This document shows positions 1-11,961 of a stretch of DNA of 64,000 nt, piece by piece. The stretch is from Nannochloris sp. 'desiccata'. Lineage: Eukaryota; Chlorophyta; Trebouxiophyceae; Chlorellales; Chlorellaceae. The stretch's first letter is position 1, and each line of letters opens with the position of its first letter. The translations under genes and the position numbers were made by a program. The stretch spans positions 1,612,001 through 1,676,000 of the forward strand of contig JAGTXX020000009.1 in assembly GCA_019044685.2 (NCBI GenBank). Reading direction: 5' to 3'. A model generated the notes under the pieces. The model saw nothing but the letters and a program-made list of their open reading frames with translations. It had not been told where the DNA came from and searched no databases.

Positions 1-3000
1 CGTTGCCATTGAGGGAGGAGAAGGGTCAGGCAAGATTCCACGTGCACGATCAAGTGCAGTTTGCACTTTCTTCCTTATTTTCTTTCCATACTTAGCAGAT
101 ACACCCACAGCAATCGCCTTTTCAACAACATCATCAAGCTCATCAAGCATTCCTTCCAGCACATCTTCATCTGGCTCGTCGCTTTCAGCTAGTAATTTTG
201 TTGCTGCAGCCGCTACAGAATCCAAAGCTTCACGAATTGGGGCATGTTCAGAATGGCCTTCACTAGGTGCGTCAATAGAAGGAGCTGTGGGCTGGTGGGG
301 GTGCTGTGAGGAGGCAGTCGTAGGGACAGAAGCAAAGGTCCTAGCATTGGCAGCAGCAGCAGAAGCAGCAGCGGTAGTGGTAGCCACTGCTGCTGCTGTA
401 GCTATAGCTGTCTCTTTCTCCAGAGCATCAACAGCACCACCACCCGCATCACTAATAATTTCTTCTCCATGTGGTTTTCTCCCTTTCTTCTTTTTCTTTT
501 TGGACTTTTTCAGCGCCTCATCTTGCGCCTCTGCCTCAACTTCCTCTAACAATGCAGCCATTGCAGCATCAGCCATGGCTTGTTCCGCTTCTAAATCAGC
601 AGCTTCATCGTCTTTATCATCATCTTTGGCATCAGCTAAAGGATTACGGCCTGCTGCGCGTGCTGTGCTCCCTTCCTGGAAAACGCGCTTCAATTTAGCA
701 TCCAACAGACGCTGTTGTCTAGTAGTTTTCCCATGTTGCCCACAGAGGACAAATGAAGCAGTGGCGCCATCGATACCATCTGCACGCGACCTCCAATCAC
801 AGCCTAATCGAGCTAAAGAAAACATCATATCTTTCTTATTAGCCATGGCAGCGTGATGCATCGCGGTACCGCCAACACTGTCCTTGCAATTTACATCTGT
901 GCCAAGCTCCACAAGGCGAAGTGCCATGTTACGATCACCACAACCAGCCGCAAGGTGCAATGCAGTGCGACCTTCATTATCAGTAGAACCTAGGTTGGCG
1001 CCCAAATCAACGAGTTTGTCGACTACTTTTATAAGACGGGAACGGTCTTGCTCACCAGAGGAAAGGTGGAGCTGTTCACTGCGACGCAGCAACGTGTCCA
1101 GGTTTTCACTATATGCAGCCGTAGGGGCTTTGGCAGCTTCAACTGCAGCGGCAGCAGCAGCAATCGCGGAAGTAGCGCTTGCAGCTTGAGAAGATGATGC
1201 AGATGAAGAAGAAGAGGGAGCACTCGCACCTCCTGCAATGCCGCCAGCCGTACTACCAGCCGTTATGGTTCCTTGCTGAGCTTGAAGCTGTTGTAACAAC
1301 TGCTGCTGTAAAGCAGCTTGGCTGTGCTGCAATGCAGCCTGCATTTGCTGTAAAGCAGCTTGCACAGTCTGTTGTGTCTGCTGCAACTGCTCTGCAGCTG
1401 CTTGAGCTGCAGCTCCACTTGCCGAGCCACTGCCCATAGGTACAGCGTTACCTCCACCTCCAACATTTCGCTTTTGCTGTTGTTTATACGCCTTCTTCAA
1501 AAGCTGTGTCAGACCGAGGCTTTTCCACGTATTCCATAAATCGTGGCTGGGATTGGAACCGGGTGTTGCCCCTGCTGCGGCCAAGGCACCAAGGCCACCA
1601 CCACCGCCATTAGCCACATCCAACGCCGAAGACAATCCACCACCAGCGGCAAAGCTACCGCTACTTCCTGGAAGGGACAACGGCGGCGGAGCAGGTGGTA
1701 TAGAACTTGTTTCCATCGGGGAATAAGGTTGTGACCAAGCAAGGCCCGTTCTGACAGGTACAAGGCCATCTCTTTTAATAGACGCTGACGATGTTAAAGC
1801 TGCTTGTGCTGCTTGCTGTGCTGGAGTAAGCTGCGGTTGATGTGGAGGATTAAACCGCGCGTATCCAGAAGCAGCAGCAGCTACTGCAGAAACACCTTGC
1901 GAACCACCACCAGAGCCACCAGAGCCACCAGAGCCAGTACTTCCACTAACTCCATCACCGGTGCCACCATTGGCATTGGGCATTGCAGCAAGAGCAGAAT
2001 ACGTTCCATGTGCTGCATTCTGCAATGGAGTACACTCTGTACAATCACGTGCGTTTATATCTGCGCCCAACTCAACTAATTTTACCACAGTATCTAAGAA
2101 ACCACACCCGGCTGCCAAGTGCAATGGAGTATTCAAAGCATTATCTCTCGCGTCTATTGCGGATCCGGCTTGAATCAAGGGTTCCAAAACATGTGTTTGT
2201 CCAAATGCAGCAGCGTAATGTAAAGGAGTAGAGCCGTCCTTGGTTCTCACAGCAACAGAGATCCGCGGGTGATCGAGAAGCCTTTGTATTATATCAAGTC
2301 TGCCAGATCTAGCTGCTACATGGAGAGGAGTTTCCAGATTCTTAGCTTCAAGTATCGCTTCCACATCAGCTCCAAGTTCAACAAGTAATGCAATCGCATC
2401 CACATTTGCAGGACCTTTCATCAAAGCCAGCGCCAACGGTGGCAATGCTTTTGTTGCTGAGGACGGGGCATCAACAGGGGCACCGAGTTCAATTAATTTA
2501 GAAATCGTTTCGCACTGACCAGCATCAGCAGCAAGGTGTAAGGGAGTATACCCGCCACGAGCGTCTTTTTCTTGCATACTAGCACCCAGTTCAACCAGCG
2601 CTTGAACCGCCCCAGCTCGACCATGCATCGCAGCATAGTGCAAAGGCGTTCTTCCAAGATAATCTTTGGTATTAAGATCATGTTTTAAGGCAGCTAAGCG
2701 ACGGATTGCAGCGACATGCCCTCCATTTGCTGCACTGTGTAAGGGGGTAAACTGGTAGTTATCTCTAGAGTCCACAGGGTTGCCTAGCTCTGTTACTAAC
2801 ACATCGAGCAAGTCGACCCATCCCTGTTCGGCAGCGACATGAATTGGAGTTCTCCCTTCTAAAGAGCGCAATGAAGAAGGGCAATGCAGCTTTTCAAGTA
2901 ATCTAACAGCTTCAATACGATTCCATGCAGCAGCACAGTACAATGGAGTGCATCCATCACGATCAGTAACCTGTGGAGAACACCCAAGTTTAACCAATGC

Positions 3001-3912
3001 CTGCACTGCTTCCAAGTGACCCTCTCCAGCGGCAACATGCATTGGAGTTGAGCCTACCGCATCTTGTACAGCGACTTCGCATCCCAAAGAACACAAAGCT
3101 TCTATCGCTGAGACTTGATTATACGCAGCAGCGTAATGCAGAGGAGTCCAGCTATTCATTGACTTCACTCTCAGATCACAATCGAATTGCTGAACTAACC
3201 TTTTTATTAATTCAATACTTCCAGACATGGCAGCAACGTGCAATGGGTGCCATCCAAGGACTTGCTGAAGTTTAGATAACCCGGGGCGCTTTAAATCAAC
3301 TACTGCACCAACGATACTCCACACAGGGGAGAGGTCAGACAATGCTTTTCCTGTACAATCATCTTCAATTGTGGCTGCATTGTCCCATCCTAGGTGTAAA
3401 AAGCCCATAAAGTCTTGCATACATCGACGGCGAGCTACTTCATGTAACGGTGTGCGGCCTTCTGTATCTTCTAATAGGGATTGGACAAGTCTAAGGATCA
3501 ACGTGACTTGATTTTGCACAGCGGCGAGATGTACAGGTGTACAATTTAAGATATCTTTAGCTAAGAGCATGGATGGACCGCCTTTGGCAAGGAGCATGTC
3601 AACCGCAACGAGATGTCCACGCATGACGGCGTGGTGGAGAGGGGTACGGCCTTCACCATCTCTGGCATTGGGGTCGGCACCCTGCAGGAAATAAAAAAAT
3701 AAAAAATGGAATAATATAGTTAATAGTAAATGCTATATCGTAGCAAAGCCTATTATGGTTTAAATTCCATACATTCATCAGAGCTTAAAGCTGAAGCTCC
3801 AATCAATTTCTTTTCTACCTACCTCTTCAAGCAACTTGGCGACTTCTTTCTCATCGCCTCTCTGAGCGGCACGATGCAAGCTACTGAAGCCTGATATCGA
3901 AGGGTAAAACAT
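1..3912 (-). CDS. Ankyrin-repeat protein, C-terminus beyond left edge
   Basis: Two exons are visible on the minus strand: 3912-3823 and 3681 to the window edge, joined in phase 0 across a GTAGGT...CTGCAG intron. At least 1257 residues are encoded. Roughly residues 10-620 are tandem 33-residue ankyrin repeats with the usual G-x-TPLHxAA cores, such as GRTPLHHAVMRGH and GRTPLHYAAMHGR. A Gly/Ala/Ser/Gln-rich segment follows, then two or three more ankyrin repeats (GRTALHLAAGCGD), then a Lys-rich stretch and an Ala-rich tail. Ankyrin arrays mediate protein-protein binding; no enzymatic domain is visible in the part seen. The ATG at 3912 is the first in frame before the first repeat. The gene is divergent from the HtrA gene. 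The specific function is unknown. Confidence 0.85.
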
Positions 3913-4635
3913 CGTTGGCCGCTTACTGCAGATTAAAATGTTTTCTTAGTCAGTCTATTTTATTAAGAAAACAAGCAGCCTTCCAATATAAGGATTTTCA
4001 ATGGCTTAGAATTAATGCCAATTGCCACAAAGGACAGTACCCTAATCATCAGTTAACTCTGTAGTCTTTTGAGCGCGTTTTATATAATTTTAATCACACC
4101 TCTAGCGTCTTGACAAAGACTCGTAGGCTGAAAGTTACCGATAGTTTTCTATTGGATGCAATGTGAGAGAGTGCTTTTACTATCGGGTTCAATCAATAAT
4201 TGTTGTCTTAATATCTAAATATGTTTGTCTAAACGCGGAGAGTTTCGTACACAGTCAGCGTTTCAAAACGCTGCAATTAAATTATGAATGGACATCTACT
4301 AGAACTCAACGGCGACATGGGCGGTTTGTCTAACGAAAAATGAAATTTGATACAACATCGAAACCAATCAGAGGTGGAAGTTGAGCTTAGCTCTCAAGTC
4401 GATCTGTTTTGGTCTTCAATTCAAATGAAGAAAACTATTTTTTGAGCTCCACACAAAAAGCTTTTTGGTGCACGATTCTAGTCTTCAAGCACATCTTCTA
4501 TATTCATTGTCAGGGACCCAAGTGCAAGACTCTGCGGTCGATCTGCTCAATGCGCTTCTTGAGGCCTAGTCACGTTTGAAATCCCAATTTGTTTTCACAT
4601 TTCCTAATTCTCTTATTTTCGACCTAGAAGAACTA
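3913..4635. promoter_or_regulatory. Divergent intergenic region, ankyrin gene / HtrA gene
   Basis: AT-rich, no convincing ORF. It must hold the 5' regions of both flanking genes. No core-promoter motif could be assigned with confidence. Confidence 0.4.
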
Positions 4636-6246
4636 ATGCGGAGGATTTCATACCCTGCACTGCAATATGTGACGGGTTTGCCTGCGATCTCACAAGGGGC
4701 TTCACAGAACAATGCTGTTTTTCGCTTTTATATCGACGCATCTGGCCGCCTCCTACCAGCCACCCCCGCCGTAGTCTGCCGCCGTCAGTTTAGCTCAGCT
4801 TCTTCAAGACCAGCGGCTGTAAAGACAGGCCCATTTTCTTCTAAAGTAGGATGGTTGCATTCAGCTGTACTACTCCTCGGTGGCTTTGCTATTGGACGGG
4901 GGTATTCATCAGTCCAGCCCCAACAACAACAACAACAACAACAAGAGGAAAGAAAATCAGTGTTTTTCCCTGCTTCCTTGTTCAGCTTGCTACGCCCCCT
5001 GCAAGCCGCAGCACAAGCTTCCTTGACCTCTTCAGTTTTCCCTGAAACGCCAAGCAAACGTTCTGGCGGTACGAGTACTCCTTTAGCGGGCTGTTTGTCC
5101 CCTTATTTCATATCCGATGCAGCATTCAAAGCAGCTCCTGCCGTCGTTAATATTTTAGTGCAACAGGATGGGGTGATGCCTGGTGTCGGGAGTAGTGGAA
5201 GTGGGTTTATAGTAAGCCCAGATGGATCCGTATTAACTAACGCCCATGTAGTGGCAGATGCTCTAGCTTCTTCTCCTGGAATGCAAGCACATAAAGGCAG
5301 CGGCGGTGGCGGTGGTGGAGGGGGGTTTCGAGGAGGCTGGGGTCGGCAACATTCACAGAGACAGCAGTTCCCCGTTAATAATGCGAGTGTATTTAGTAAT
5401 ACTAGTAATCATAACAAGTCTATAGCGGTAACATTGCAAGACGGCAGAACTTTCGAAGCTGAAGTTATGAATTACGACACTGTCAGCGATCTCGCCGTTT
5501 TAAAAATGAAAGACGTGAATGAACCTCTACCCGTTGCAAAACTAGGTGTCAGCTCAGGGCTACGTGTTGGCGAATGGGTGGTTGCTTTAGGTAGCCCTCT
5601 TCATCTTCAGAATAGTGTTACTGCCGGGATCATTAGCTGTGTGGATAGAAAGGCAGCGGAGCTCGGTTTAACCGGCGCTCGTGCAGAGTATATACAAACC
5701 GATGCGAGTATTAATCGCGGTTCAAGTGGTGGGCCTTTGGTAAATCTAGCAGGGGAGGTGGTAGGGGTTTCTTGTATGAAGGCACTGGCAGCTGACGGGG
5801 TTTCATTTGCGATACCAATTGATTTTGTAAGGGAAGTCGTACGACACTTGGAAATACACGGTCGTGTAATCCGTCCGTACATAGGGGTGAAGTTATTACA
5901 ACTCAATCGGTATACAGTGGCCCAATTAAGAAAAAAAGACCCACATTTTCCCTATGTCAACAGCGGGGTGTTGGTGCCTGCTGTGGCTGCTGGAAGCCCT
6001 GCAGAGAAAGCAGGTTTAAAATCTGGCGATATTATTGTACGGTATGGTGGTAGTAATAAGGAAGTGACTACTTCAGGGTTTATTAAGCAGTTAGAGCAGC
6101 ATATAGGAGAGGAATTGAGTCTCGAAGTGGTGAGGTCTGACGGGAACGGTGGGAACACTGCCAAGAGTTTGAAGATAGTCGCTGAAGAAGCTGCGGGAAT
6201 GGGGGCTGGAGCGAGTTCAGGCCAAGATAATGGTATTGATCGTTGA
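4636..6246 (+). CDS. HtrA/Deg serine protease, HtrA2-like, organellar
   Basis: A trypsin-fold ATP-independent protease of the HtrA/Deg family, 536 residues from the ATG at 4636. The open frame extends 20 codons upstream but without an ATG. The catalytic triad is readable: His204 in LTNAHVV, Asp285 in VSDLAVLK and Ser364 in RGSSGGPL. One PDZ domain follows at about residues 430-520 (SPAEKAGLKSGDIIVRYGG). The N-terminus is Arg/Ser-rich and has a short hydrophobic segment near residues 74-90, as expected of a mitochondrial or plastid presequence with a membrane anchor. A poly-Gln tract follows at about residue 96, and a poly-Gly loop is inserted between His and Asp. The triad order and single PDZ match HtrA2/Omi and plant Deg14, so a mitochondrial quality-control role is inferred. 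No intron was seen. Confidence 0.9.
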   Translation: MRRISYPALQYVTGLPAISQGASQNNAVFRFYIDASGRLLPATPAVVCRRQFSSASSRPAAVKTGPFSSKVGWLHSAVLLLGGFAIGRGYSSVQPQQQQQQQQEERKSVFFPASLFSLLRPLQAAAQASLTSSVFPETPSKRSGGTSTPLAGCLSPYFISDAAFKAAPAVVNILVQQDGVMPGVGSSGSGFIVSPDGSVLTNAHVVADALASSPGMQAHKGSGGGGGGGGFRGGWGRQHSQRQQFPVNNASVFSNTSNHNKSIAVTLQDGRTFEAEVMNYDTVSDLAVLKMKDVNEPLPVAKLGVSSGLRVGEWVVALGSPLHLQNSVTAGIISCVDRKAAELGLTGARAEYIQTDASINRGSSGGPLVNLAGEVVGVSCMKALAADGVSFAIPIDFVREVVRHLEIHGRVIRPYIGVKLLQLNRYTVAQLRKKDPHFPYVNSGVLVPAVAAGSPAEKAGLKSGDIIVRYGGSNKEVTTSGFIKQLEQHIGEELSLEVVRSDGNGGNTAKSLKIVAEEAAGMGAGASSGQDNGIDR

Positions 6247-6431
6247 ATTCTTGTTTAGATTAGTTTTTTTTTATGTGACTGAAGTAGCTGGAATAAGATC
6301 AGAAAGAGCAGTTACAGCAGTGTTTGAGTTGGCCATGGATCACATTGCGCCGGAGACAAATAGAGAAGTTAAGTCTGGTGCATTTCCTCAAGCGACCATT
6401 TTATTTCACTAATAGTTACATTAGGGACACT

Positions 6432-7420
6432 ATGAACGCCCGTTGTTCCACAAAATCGTTAGCCAGCAGGCAAGTAATTTTACCACATGAACTTCGTGAC
6501 CCATTTCTTTGGAGAAATTAAAAGGGGATTTGGTAACCAATTGTATGTTTTGTGTTGATGCAGGTCATCGGCCTTTGTGGCCGCACGCCCTGTGGCTGCA
6601 GGCCGCGCATCCGTGGCTCCTGTCACTTCTAGACCTCGATTGCTGGTGAGAAAATCGAAACACATTCTTTAAACATCTACTTTACATTAAACGCAGTCTC
6701 AAGTTAACCAATAGCATATAGCTAACGTGATCACTCGTTTATTCAACTCGCAGGTGGAAGCCGCAAAGGGCAAGCAGAGGATGCGTAACAGCGGCAGCAA
6801 GTTGGCTAATAGCGGAATGCCTGTACGTTTCATTTAAACATATAATTGCAATAGTATGGATTTTATGCAATAATTTGTGCATTATGTTACAGCGAATTTA
6901 TAAATTAGGTTCTTTAAACTCGCCAATTAGAAAAATACCTATATGAACCCCGCCCCAACATCTTTCTTTCTTCTCCTTACAGGATATCCCTACCCCTCCT
7001 GTGGACCCTGACAACGTTGAGTTTGTGATTTTCGTCCGCTCTGCAAAGCTTCTCCAGTGGATGCCTTTATCCGTCATGAAGGGCGGTGCTGCTGCCAACT
7101 TACTTGTCAAATCCCTCGAAAACGATCTCGGCAAGAAACTCTATGGCAACACTTTAATCGACAACATTGGCCAGGCTATCTACAAAGATAAGGACGATAT
7201 TGAGAGGACTATTAAGGCACAATTCCCTATGTTCAAAGCTACAAAGGAATTTGAGTTTGGATTCAAGATTCGCGATAAAGAAAACCCTAAACAGTGGTAC
7301 ATGCCTATCGATGTCCAGTTGATCCCACCTCAGTCCGAGCTTGGAACCAGTCCTCTGGACAAAGCGACAGACTTCTTCTCAAACATGGGAGAGAACCTCA
7401 GCAAGAGCCTTGGTATCTAA
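6432..7420 (+). CDS. HHL1: HHL1-like thylakoid protein
   Basis: Four exons: 6432-6469, 6564-6645, 6754-6822 and 6983-7420, giving 208 residues. The first intron has a GC donor (CAG|GCAAGT) and is the only solution that keeps the frame open; the others are GT-AG. Exons 1-3 encode a Ser/Arg/Ala-rich chloroplast transit peptide and a basic linker (KGKQRMRNSGSK). The body follows the pattern of plant HHL1: VEFVIFVRSAKLLQWMPLS, a GGAAANLLVKS segment, a LGKKLYGNTL segment, and KATKEFEFGFKI. HHL1 associates with photosystem II and the LQY1 factor and protects PSII under high light in Arabidopsis. That role is transferred by homology. Identification rests on remembered family sequence, not on a search. 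Confidence 0.8.
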
Positions 7421-7539
7421 GAAGATATTCGATTTTTTATAATAATTACAGATTTTTCTCTTTTTTTTTTAAGTTTAACAACCCGAGGACACAGCCACAC
7501 AAATTGATTCAAAAGAAAAAGCATCATCTATCTCGAAAC

Positions 7540-8514
7540 TTAAACTTTAGTGAGCTCATCACTCTTGCTCTTAATAAGGCCATCCACTTGCTTTACGTAA
7601 TCATCAGTCAATTTCTGTACAGCAGCTTCAAGATCCTTGCGACCATCCTCACCAAGGGAGCCGTCCTTTTCCAATTTTTCAATCGCCTTCATAGAATCGC
7701 GACGAACGTTACGGATAGCCACTTTCCCTTCTTCACCAAGCTTGTTTACTATCTTGGTCATCTCTTTACGGCGATCTGCTGTAAGCTGTGGCACTTGTAA
7801 TCTAATTACTTTCCCATCGTTGTTGGGTGTTAAGCCAATGTCAGATTGTTGGATGGCTCTTTCAATGGCAGGGATGGCAGTTTGATCGTATGGCTGGATA
7901 ACCAATAAAGTAGATTCAGGGGTACTAACGCCAGCAATTTGCTTTAATGGGGTCATGGCACCGTAATAGTCTACCTCAATACGATCAAGCATGGAAGGGT
8001 TGGCACGGCCAGTGCGGACAGTGGAGAAATTGCGCTGCACACTCTCTAAAGACTTGTCCATGCGCTCCATCTGTCATAGAGAAGAGGAAAATTAATGGTA
8101 TTAGAGGATATATCGTTCAGTAGAATTGTCTCAAGGCCAATGAATAATAAGTAATAAGCTTGTTCCTAAAGCAGGCTGAGCTCGGCTGCTAGACTTACGG
8201 TATCCTCCTCCACAGTAATCTCAACACCCTCTGCAGGAGCTGCCATGGCAGCAATGCTCCTCCTAAACGCCCTTTGATTTGAGCCAAAAGAGATGTTCTA
8301 TTTATCAGATGAAGCATATTAAGAAGTAAACAAGAACATCTGAGATTGAAATTCCATTCATCACTTACTTGTTAGAGCTTTTGAATCCAGAAATCTTCAG
8401 AGAAGACGCCACACTGCGGGCATAAGTAACCCTCTGAGTAGATCCTGTACGCGCATTATTTCTTGCAGAAACAAAGGCAGCACAAGGAGCTTGTAAGAGA
8501 CTAAGAGAAGACAT
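7540..8514 (-). CDS. Chloroplast/organellar ribosome recycling factor
   Basis: Three exons on the minus strand: 8514-8369, 8271-8199 and 8070-7540, phases 2 and 0, for 249 residues. Exon 1 and part of exon 2 encode a Ser/Ala/Arg-rich plastid transit peptide (start MSSLSLLQAPCAAF). From exon 3 on, the protein is a full-length RRF: FSTVRTGRANPSMLDRI near the start, VDYYGAMTPLKQIAG, the RRKEMTKIV helix, and a C-terminal long helix ending in KSDELTKV. RRF with EF-G splits post-termination 70S ribosomes, so the protein acts in the plastid (or mitochondrion). The gene is tail-to-tail with HHL1 (119 nt apart), and the two may share a terminator region. Confidence 0.93.
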
Positions 8515-9128
8515 GGCGATTGTCTTTTATAAACCCGGTTTATTCAGATGCTGTTATGAACAGCTGGATGAGTTGATGGAATTAATTTCTTAAATTAAGG
8601 GCTTGTTTGTTACATGAGGTGGTTTTAAAGACAAGCTAGTTCCCAGATCAGGACGCTCGCCCAAGGCGCAGATTTTAAAGAGTGGGACAAAAGTAAGCAA
8701 TCACAATAAGGACGGAATCCAAAGAGCAAGAACGCTTTTAGTGTCTTCACTAGAGACAGTGAAACAGGAAGAATTCAGAATTGGTCTGCACGACAACTCT
8801 ATTGCTGCCTTCAAGGTTGCCGTAAACTTTCCGCCTTACTGCCCGACGGTGGTGGTGTGTGCCCACTACAGTTTTTTATTATTAAACTAGGCATTCTGTA
8901 AATACTTTGAAAGGTCCTAAAACGGTAAGAGGGTAGACTGCTCGTATTCGCCCCAGCTAAATAAAGGGGATGGGGCTGCCGCTGACTGGGCGAGATCTCT
9001 GACCCCTTGTGTCACTATTTCCCACCAAATTCTTGCTTAGCAGTACATTTCAATCAGTTTAATTAAAATTTCAAAATATATTTATCAGTTTACTGCGGTA
9101 AGGGGTCCATTCCGAAAAGGAATTCCAC
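8515..9128. promoter_or_regulatory. Divergent intergenic region, RRF / DUF3700 gene
   Basis: No coding potential found. It holds the 5' regions of RRF (minus) and the amidotransferase-like gene (plus). A TATAAAAG on the minus strand lies only about 10 nt from the RRF ATG, too close to be a normal TATA box. Confidence 0.4.
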
Positions 9129-10042
9129 ATGCTGGCTGTCTTTGCAAGCCATTCAAGGCTGGAGCTGCCGCGCTGCTCAGCCAAGAGGAAAGCTGAAGCT
9201 TCAATTCTTCCGGAAGAGGTAGGAGCATTATGGGTTAACGTCAGCTTGTCCAAATACTTTTGGTTGCCGTGTCTGAATCTTTTGGTTGTACCCTTTGAAT
9301 GAATCTTGTCTTGCGGTTCGGCAAAACCTCAGCCCGAGACCAATAATGTCCCTAAATTGCATACCTCTATATTTTTAACGCTACAATTACGAATCTTGTC
9401 ACGCAGGAGGAGTTTGTAAATGAAATCTTCAATCGTCTCTATGAATCATTACCGAAGCGTCAGCGTTCCTTTGTAGAAGAACACATCCCTGGTGGTGGAG
9501 CAAACGGCTTTGCTTGGGCAGATTCTCTGACAACTCATTTAGTACACTGTGGGACTCTTTCAGTTCTTTTCATGGGCACTCTCGCCAACAACCCAACTGA
9601 CTCTGAAGACGGGGAATATATTCTAAACGAATATCAAGATGCGTGTGGTTGCAGTGCCATGGAATTAAAAGAAAACTACTCCCTTGACGTCGTTGTCCAA
9701 CTTGACGGACCCTTTGCGTTTATTATTCATGATCGAAGCCATGGTCGCGTTCTTGCCGCGAGAGACGCCGATGGAGCCCAGCCTCTTTATTGGGCAACAT
9801 GTCCTCGGACAGGATCACTGTTATTTTCCAGTGATAAAGCTTTGTTTTCATATGATTGCGAAAATATTGAAGAGTTTCCTAGAGGCGCTGTGTTTATTTC
9901 GAAAGACGGGTCTATCGAAGGAACTACTGCGACATTTGGAGCAAAAGTTTTGTTGCATCCTGAGCTGTGTAGAGTAGAATCTGCAAATAATATTGAAAAT
10001 TTGATGAGAAAGACCCCTTCATTGAACCACATTCAAGCTTAA
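9129..10042 (+). CDS. DUF3700 / class-II glutamine amidotransferase-like protein
   Basis: Two exons, 9129-9218 and 9407-10042, phase 0, giving 241 residues. Exon 1 begins MLAVF, the typical start of the plant aluminium-induced/TSJT1-type DUF3700 family, and was found by hand because it encodes only 30 residues. The body has the N-terminal-nucleophile amidotransferase fold signature: THLVHCGTLSVLFMGTLANN, LDGPFAFIIHD, VLAARDADGAQPLYW, LLFSSDKALF and FPRGAVF, resembling the glutaminase domain of asparagine synthetase. No N-terminal catalytic Cys is present (residue 2 is Leu), so glutaminase activity is not expected. In plants the family responds to sugar, auxin and metal stress; the biochemical role is unknown. 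Confidence 0.8.
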
Positions 10043-10212
10043 CGTAACGCTGATGGTAATGATTTCTTTTTCTCTCCAGTGAAATCCTTTTTCTGACGTC
10101 TCTCTTAGCCTTGGAAAAAAATGTACTACGTAGCGAACTCAATTAAAATGAATTGATTTTAGGGAAGCATGCAGCCTTTGTAACAATTGAAAATACATTA
10201 GTTTATTGCATT

Positions 10213-11730
10213 CTACTCCTCTACGACACCCATTGCTGCCCCAAGCCCAGCCAATCTTCCTGAACACCACGCCCAATAAAAATTAAATCCACCTATTCTC
10301 CCATGCACGTCACACAATTCCCCACAGATGTGCACCCCAGGAGCTATCTTAGACTCCATTGTAGCGCAGTTTAGCTCGTTCAAAGGCACACCGCCACCTG
10401 TAACCTCAGCTTTCGGGTAACCCTCATGGCCCTTCACTTCCAGCTCACAGGCACTTAACGCCTCTAAAAGTTTTATTCTTTCTTCTTTACGCAATTCAGG
10501 TAATTTTCGACCTGGCACGACTCCAGCTTGAGCGCATAAAGCATCAGCAAGCCTCGCAGGAACCCCTTGCCTTTTTAGTATATTCACAACTAACACACCT
10601 CCGCTTCCACCAAAGTCTGTTAATGCATGCTCCCAGGCCTTTCTATCCATGCCTTTAATCCATGAAACAAGTAGTTTCGGGGCAGGCTCGTTTCTTTCTT
10701 CCGCCATTGAGAAACAATGAGACAGATCCATCGCAGCAGGACCGGAAAATCCGCGATGCGTGAGTAAGAGGGCAGTCCTTTCTGCAGTCAAAGTTTTAGA
10801 CCGATTCTTTGCCTTCCCACTACTTTTACTTTTATTATCACCGACACTGGCTATTTTAGGCTGTTTAATTGAGAGTTCAGCATTATAAACTGAGAGACCG
10901 GGCAGCTTCTCGCCACCTGGGTGGTTGCCTAGGAGAGGTGTCAAGGCCGGATATGGTACGTGTAAAGAATGCCCTAGTCGTGTTAAGATCTCGTAACCAG
11001 TGCCTATTGTTCCCAAAGAAGGGAAGGACTTACCTCCTGTTGCCAAAATGATTCGATCAGCTGTCAATTTGGTTTTTGAATAATGACCCCCACCACTATT
11101 ACCGCCGCCATTGCAGCTGCTATTCACTAAAATACATTCCCAACGAGATTTTCTGGAATTTACTTCGCTACTTGGCGCATCAGGGTGTGTTGGTTGTAGA
11201 TTTTCAATGGCTGTCGATGGCATGAAAATGACTCCCCGTCGTCTACAGGCAGACACAAGCTTGTCCCGTACTTCTCTGGCTTCATTGGAGGTCGGAAATA
11301 ATTTATTTGTTTCCTCTTCATAAGCCAGCTCAATTCCTACTTGATTAGGGTCTGTAATCCAGTCCCTGCAGTCATCTAGAGACCACCTACTGAATATAGA
11401 ACGTAGAGCTGAGGCGCTGGATTCTGTAAAATAGTCTGTGGCAGGATCGACTGAGCCGGGAAGGACATTGCAGCGGGTCCCACCACTGATGAGAATTTTC
11501 TTGCCTGCTTCAGGGGTTTTCTCGACGAGAGTGACGCGAACACCTGATTCTGCGGCGAAGTAAGCTGCCGTTAAACCAGCTGCGCCGGCGCCTATAACAG
11601 CAACGTGCGGTTGGGAGCTTGAGGAATTGCATGTAACATGTTTGATCCTTCGTCTTTTCGGAGCCCTACTCGTTGATGTAGTTTGCGCTGGTAGAGTAGG
11701 CCGTAGTATACATACACTCATTTTCAACAT
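10213..11730 (-). CDS. BaiN/HI0933-family FAD flavoprotein
   Basis: Single exon, 505 residues from the ATG at 11730; an ATG three codons further in (11721) is equally possible. A short basic N-terminus (APKRRRIKHV) precedes the dinucleotide-binding motif VAVIGAGAAGLTAAYFA. The family signature follows: GKKILISGGTRCNV, and near the C-terminus VTGGGVPLNELN and GELCDVHGRIGGFNFYWAW. Homologues occur in bacteria and plastid-bearing eukaryotes and are annotated as aminoacetone oxidase-like or BaiN-like oxidoreductases; the physiological substrate is not established. A TATAAAAG lies at 11814-11807 on the minus strand, about 75 nt upstream of the ATG. The 5' third of this gene is copied twice more downstream (14323-14835 and 17395-17906). 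Confidence 0.88.
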   Translation of the reverse strand: MLKMSVCILRPTLPAQTTSTSRAPKRRRIKHVTCNSSSSQPHVAVIGAGAAGLTAAYFAAESGVRVTLVEKTPEAGKKILISGGTRCNVLPGSVDPATDYFTESSASALRSIFSRWSLDDCRDWITDPNQVGIELAYEEETNKLFPTSNEAREVRDKLVSACRRRGVIFMPSTAIENLQPTHPDAPSSEVNSRKSRWECILVNSSCNGGGNSGGGHYSKTKLTADRIILATGGKSFPSLGTIGTGYEILTRLGHSLHVPYPALTPLLGNHPGGEKLPGLSVYNAELSIKQPKIASVGDNKSKSSGKAKNRSKTLTAERTALLLTHRGFSGPAAMDLSHCFSMAEERNEPAPKLLVSWIKGMDRKAWEHALTDFGGSGGVLVVNILKRQGVPARLADALCAQAGVVPGRKLPELRKEERIKLLEALSACELEVKGHEGYPKAEVTGGGVPLNELNCATMESKIAPGVHICGELCDVHGRIGGFNFYWAWCSGRLAGLGAAMGVVEE

Positions 11731-11806
11731 GTACAATTTGAAGGATATGCCTTAAATTGCTCAAGAAGGGGACCTTCATATTGATATGCTTGTCAACGGC
11801 CAAGTA

Positions 11807-11814
11807 CTTTTATA
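11807..11814 (-). promoter_or_regulatory. TATA-like box of flavoprotein gene
   Basis: TATAAAAG on the minus strand about 75 nt upstream of the flavoprotein ATG. The same box is retained in the two duplicated promoter copies (near 14912-14919 and 17983-17990). Confidence 0.45.
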
Positions 11815-11961
11815 GCAGACCCAACACTTGCTTGCCCATATTGTAAACATAGTTTTGCTTCTGATTCGAAGCAGAATGAACTTAATCAGGAAGCCCTGCA
11901 CTTGGTTAGGTAGTAATTCAAACGCTCAATATTAACTTACATCCTCACCGTTGGTTTCAAA

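Noticed and set aside
287..1439. Several plus-strand open frames with Ala/Leu-rich products
   Set aside because: They are antisense to the continuous minus-strand ankyrin-repeat reading frame, which has recognisable motifs on both sides.
9071..9253. Minus-strand 60-codon open frame
   Set aside because: It is antisense to exon 1 of the DUF3700 gene, which fits family start MLAVF and splice phase.
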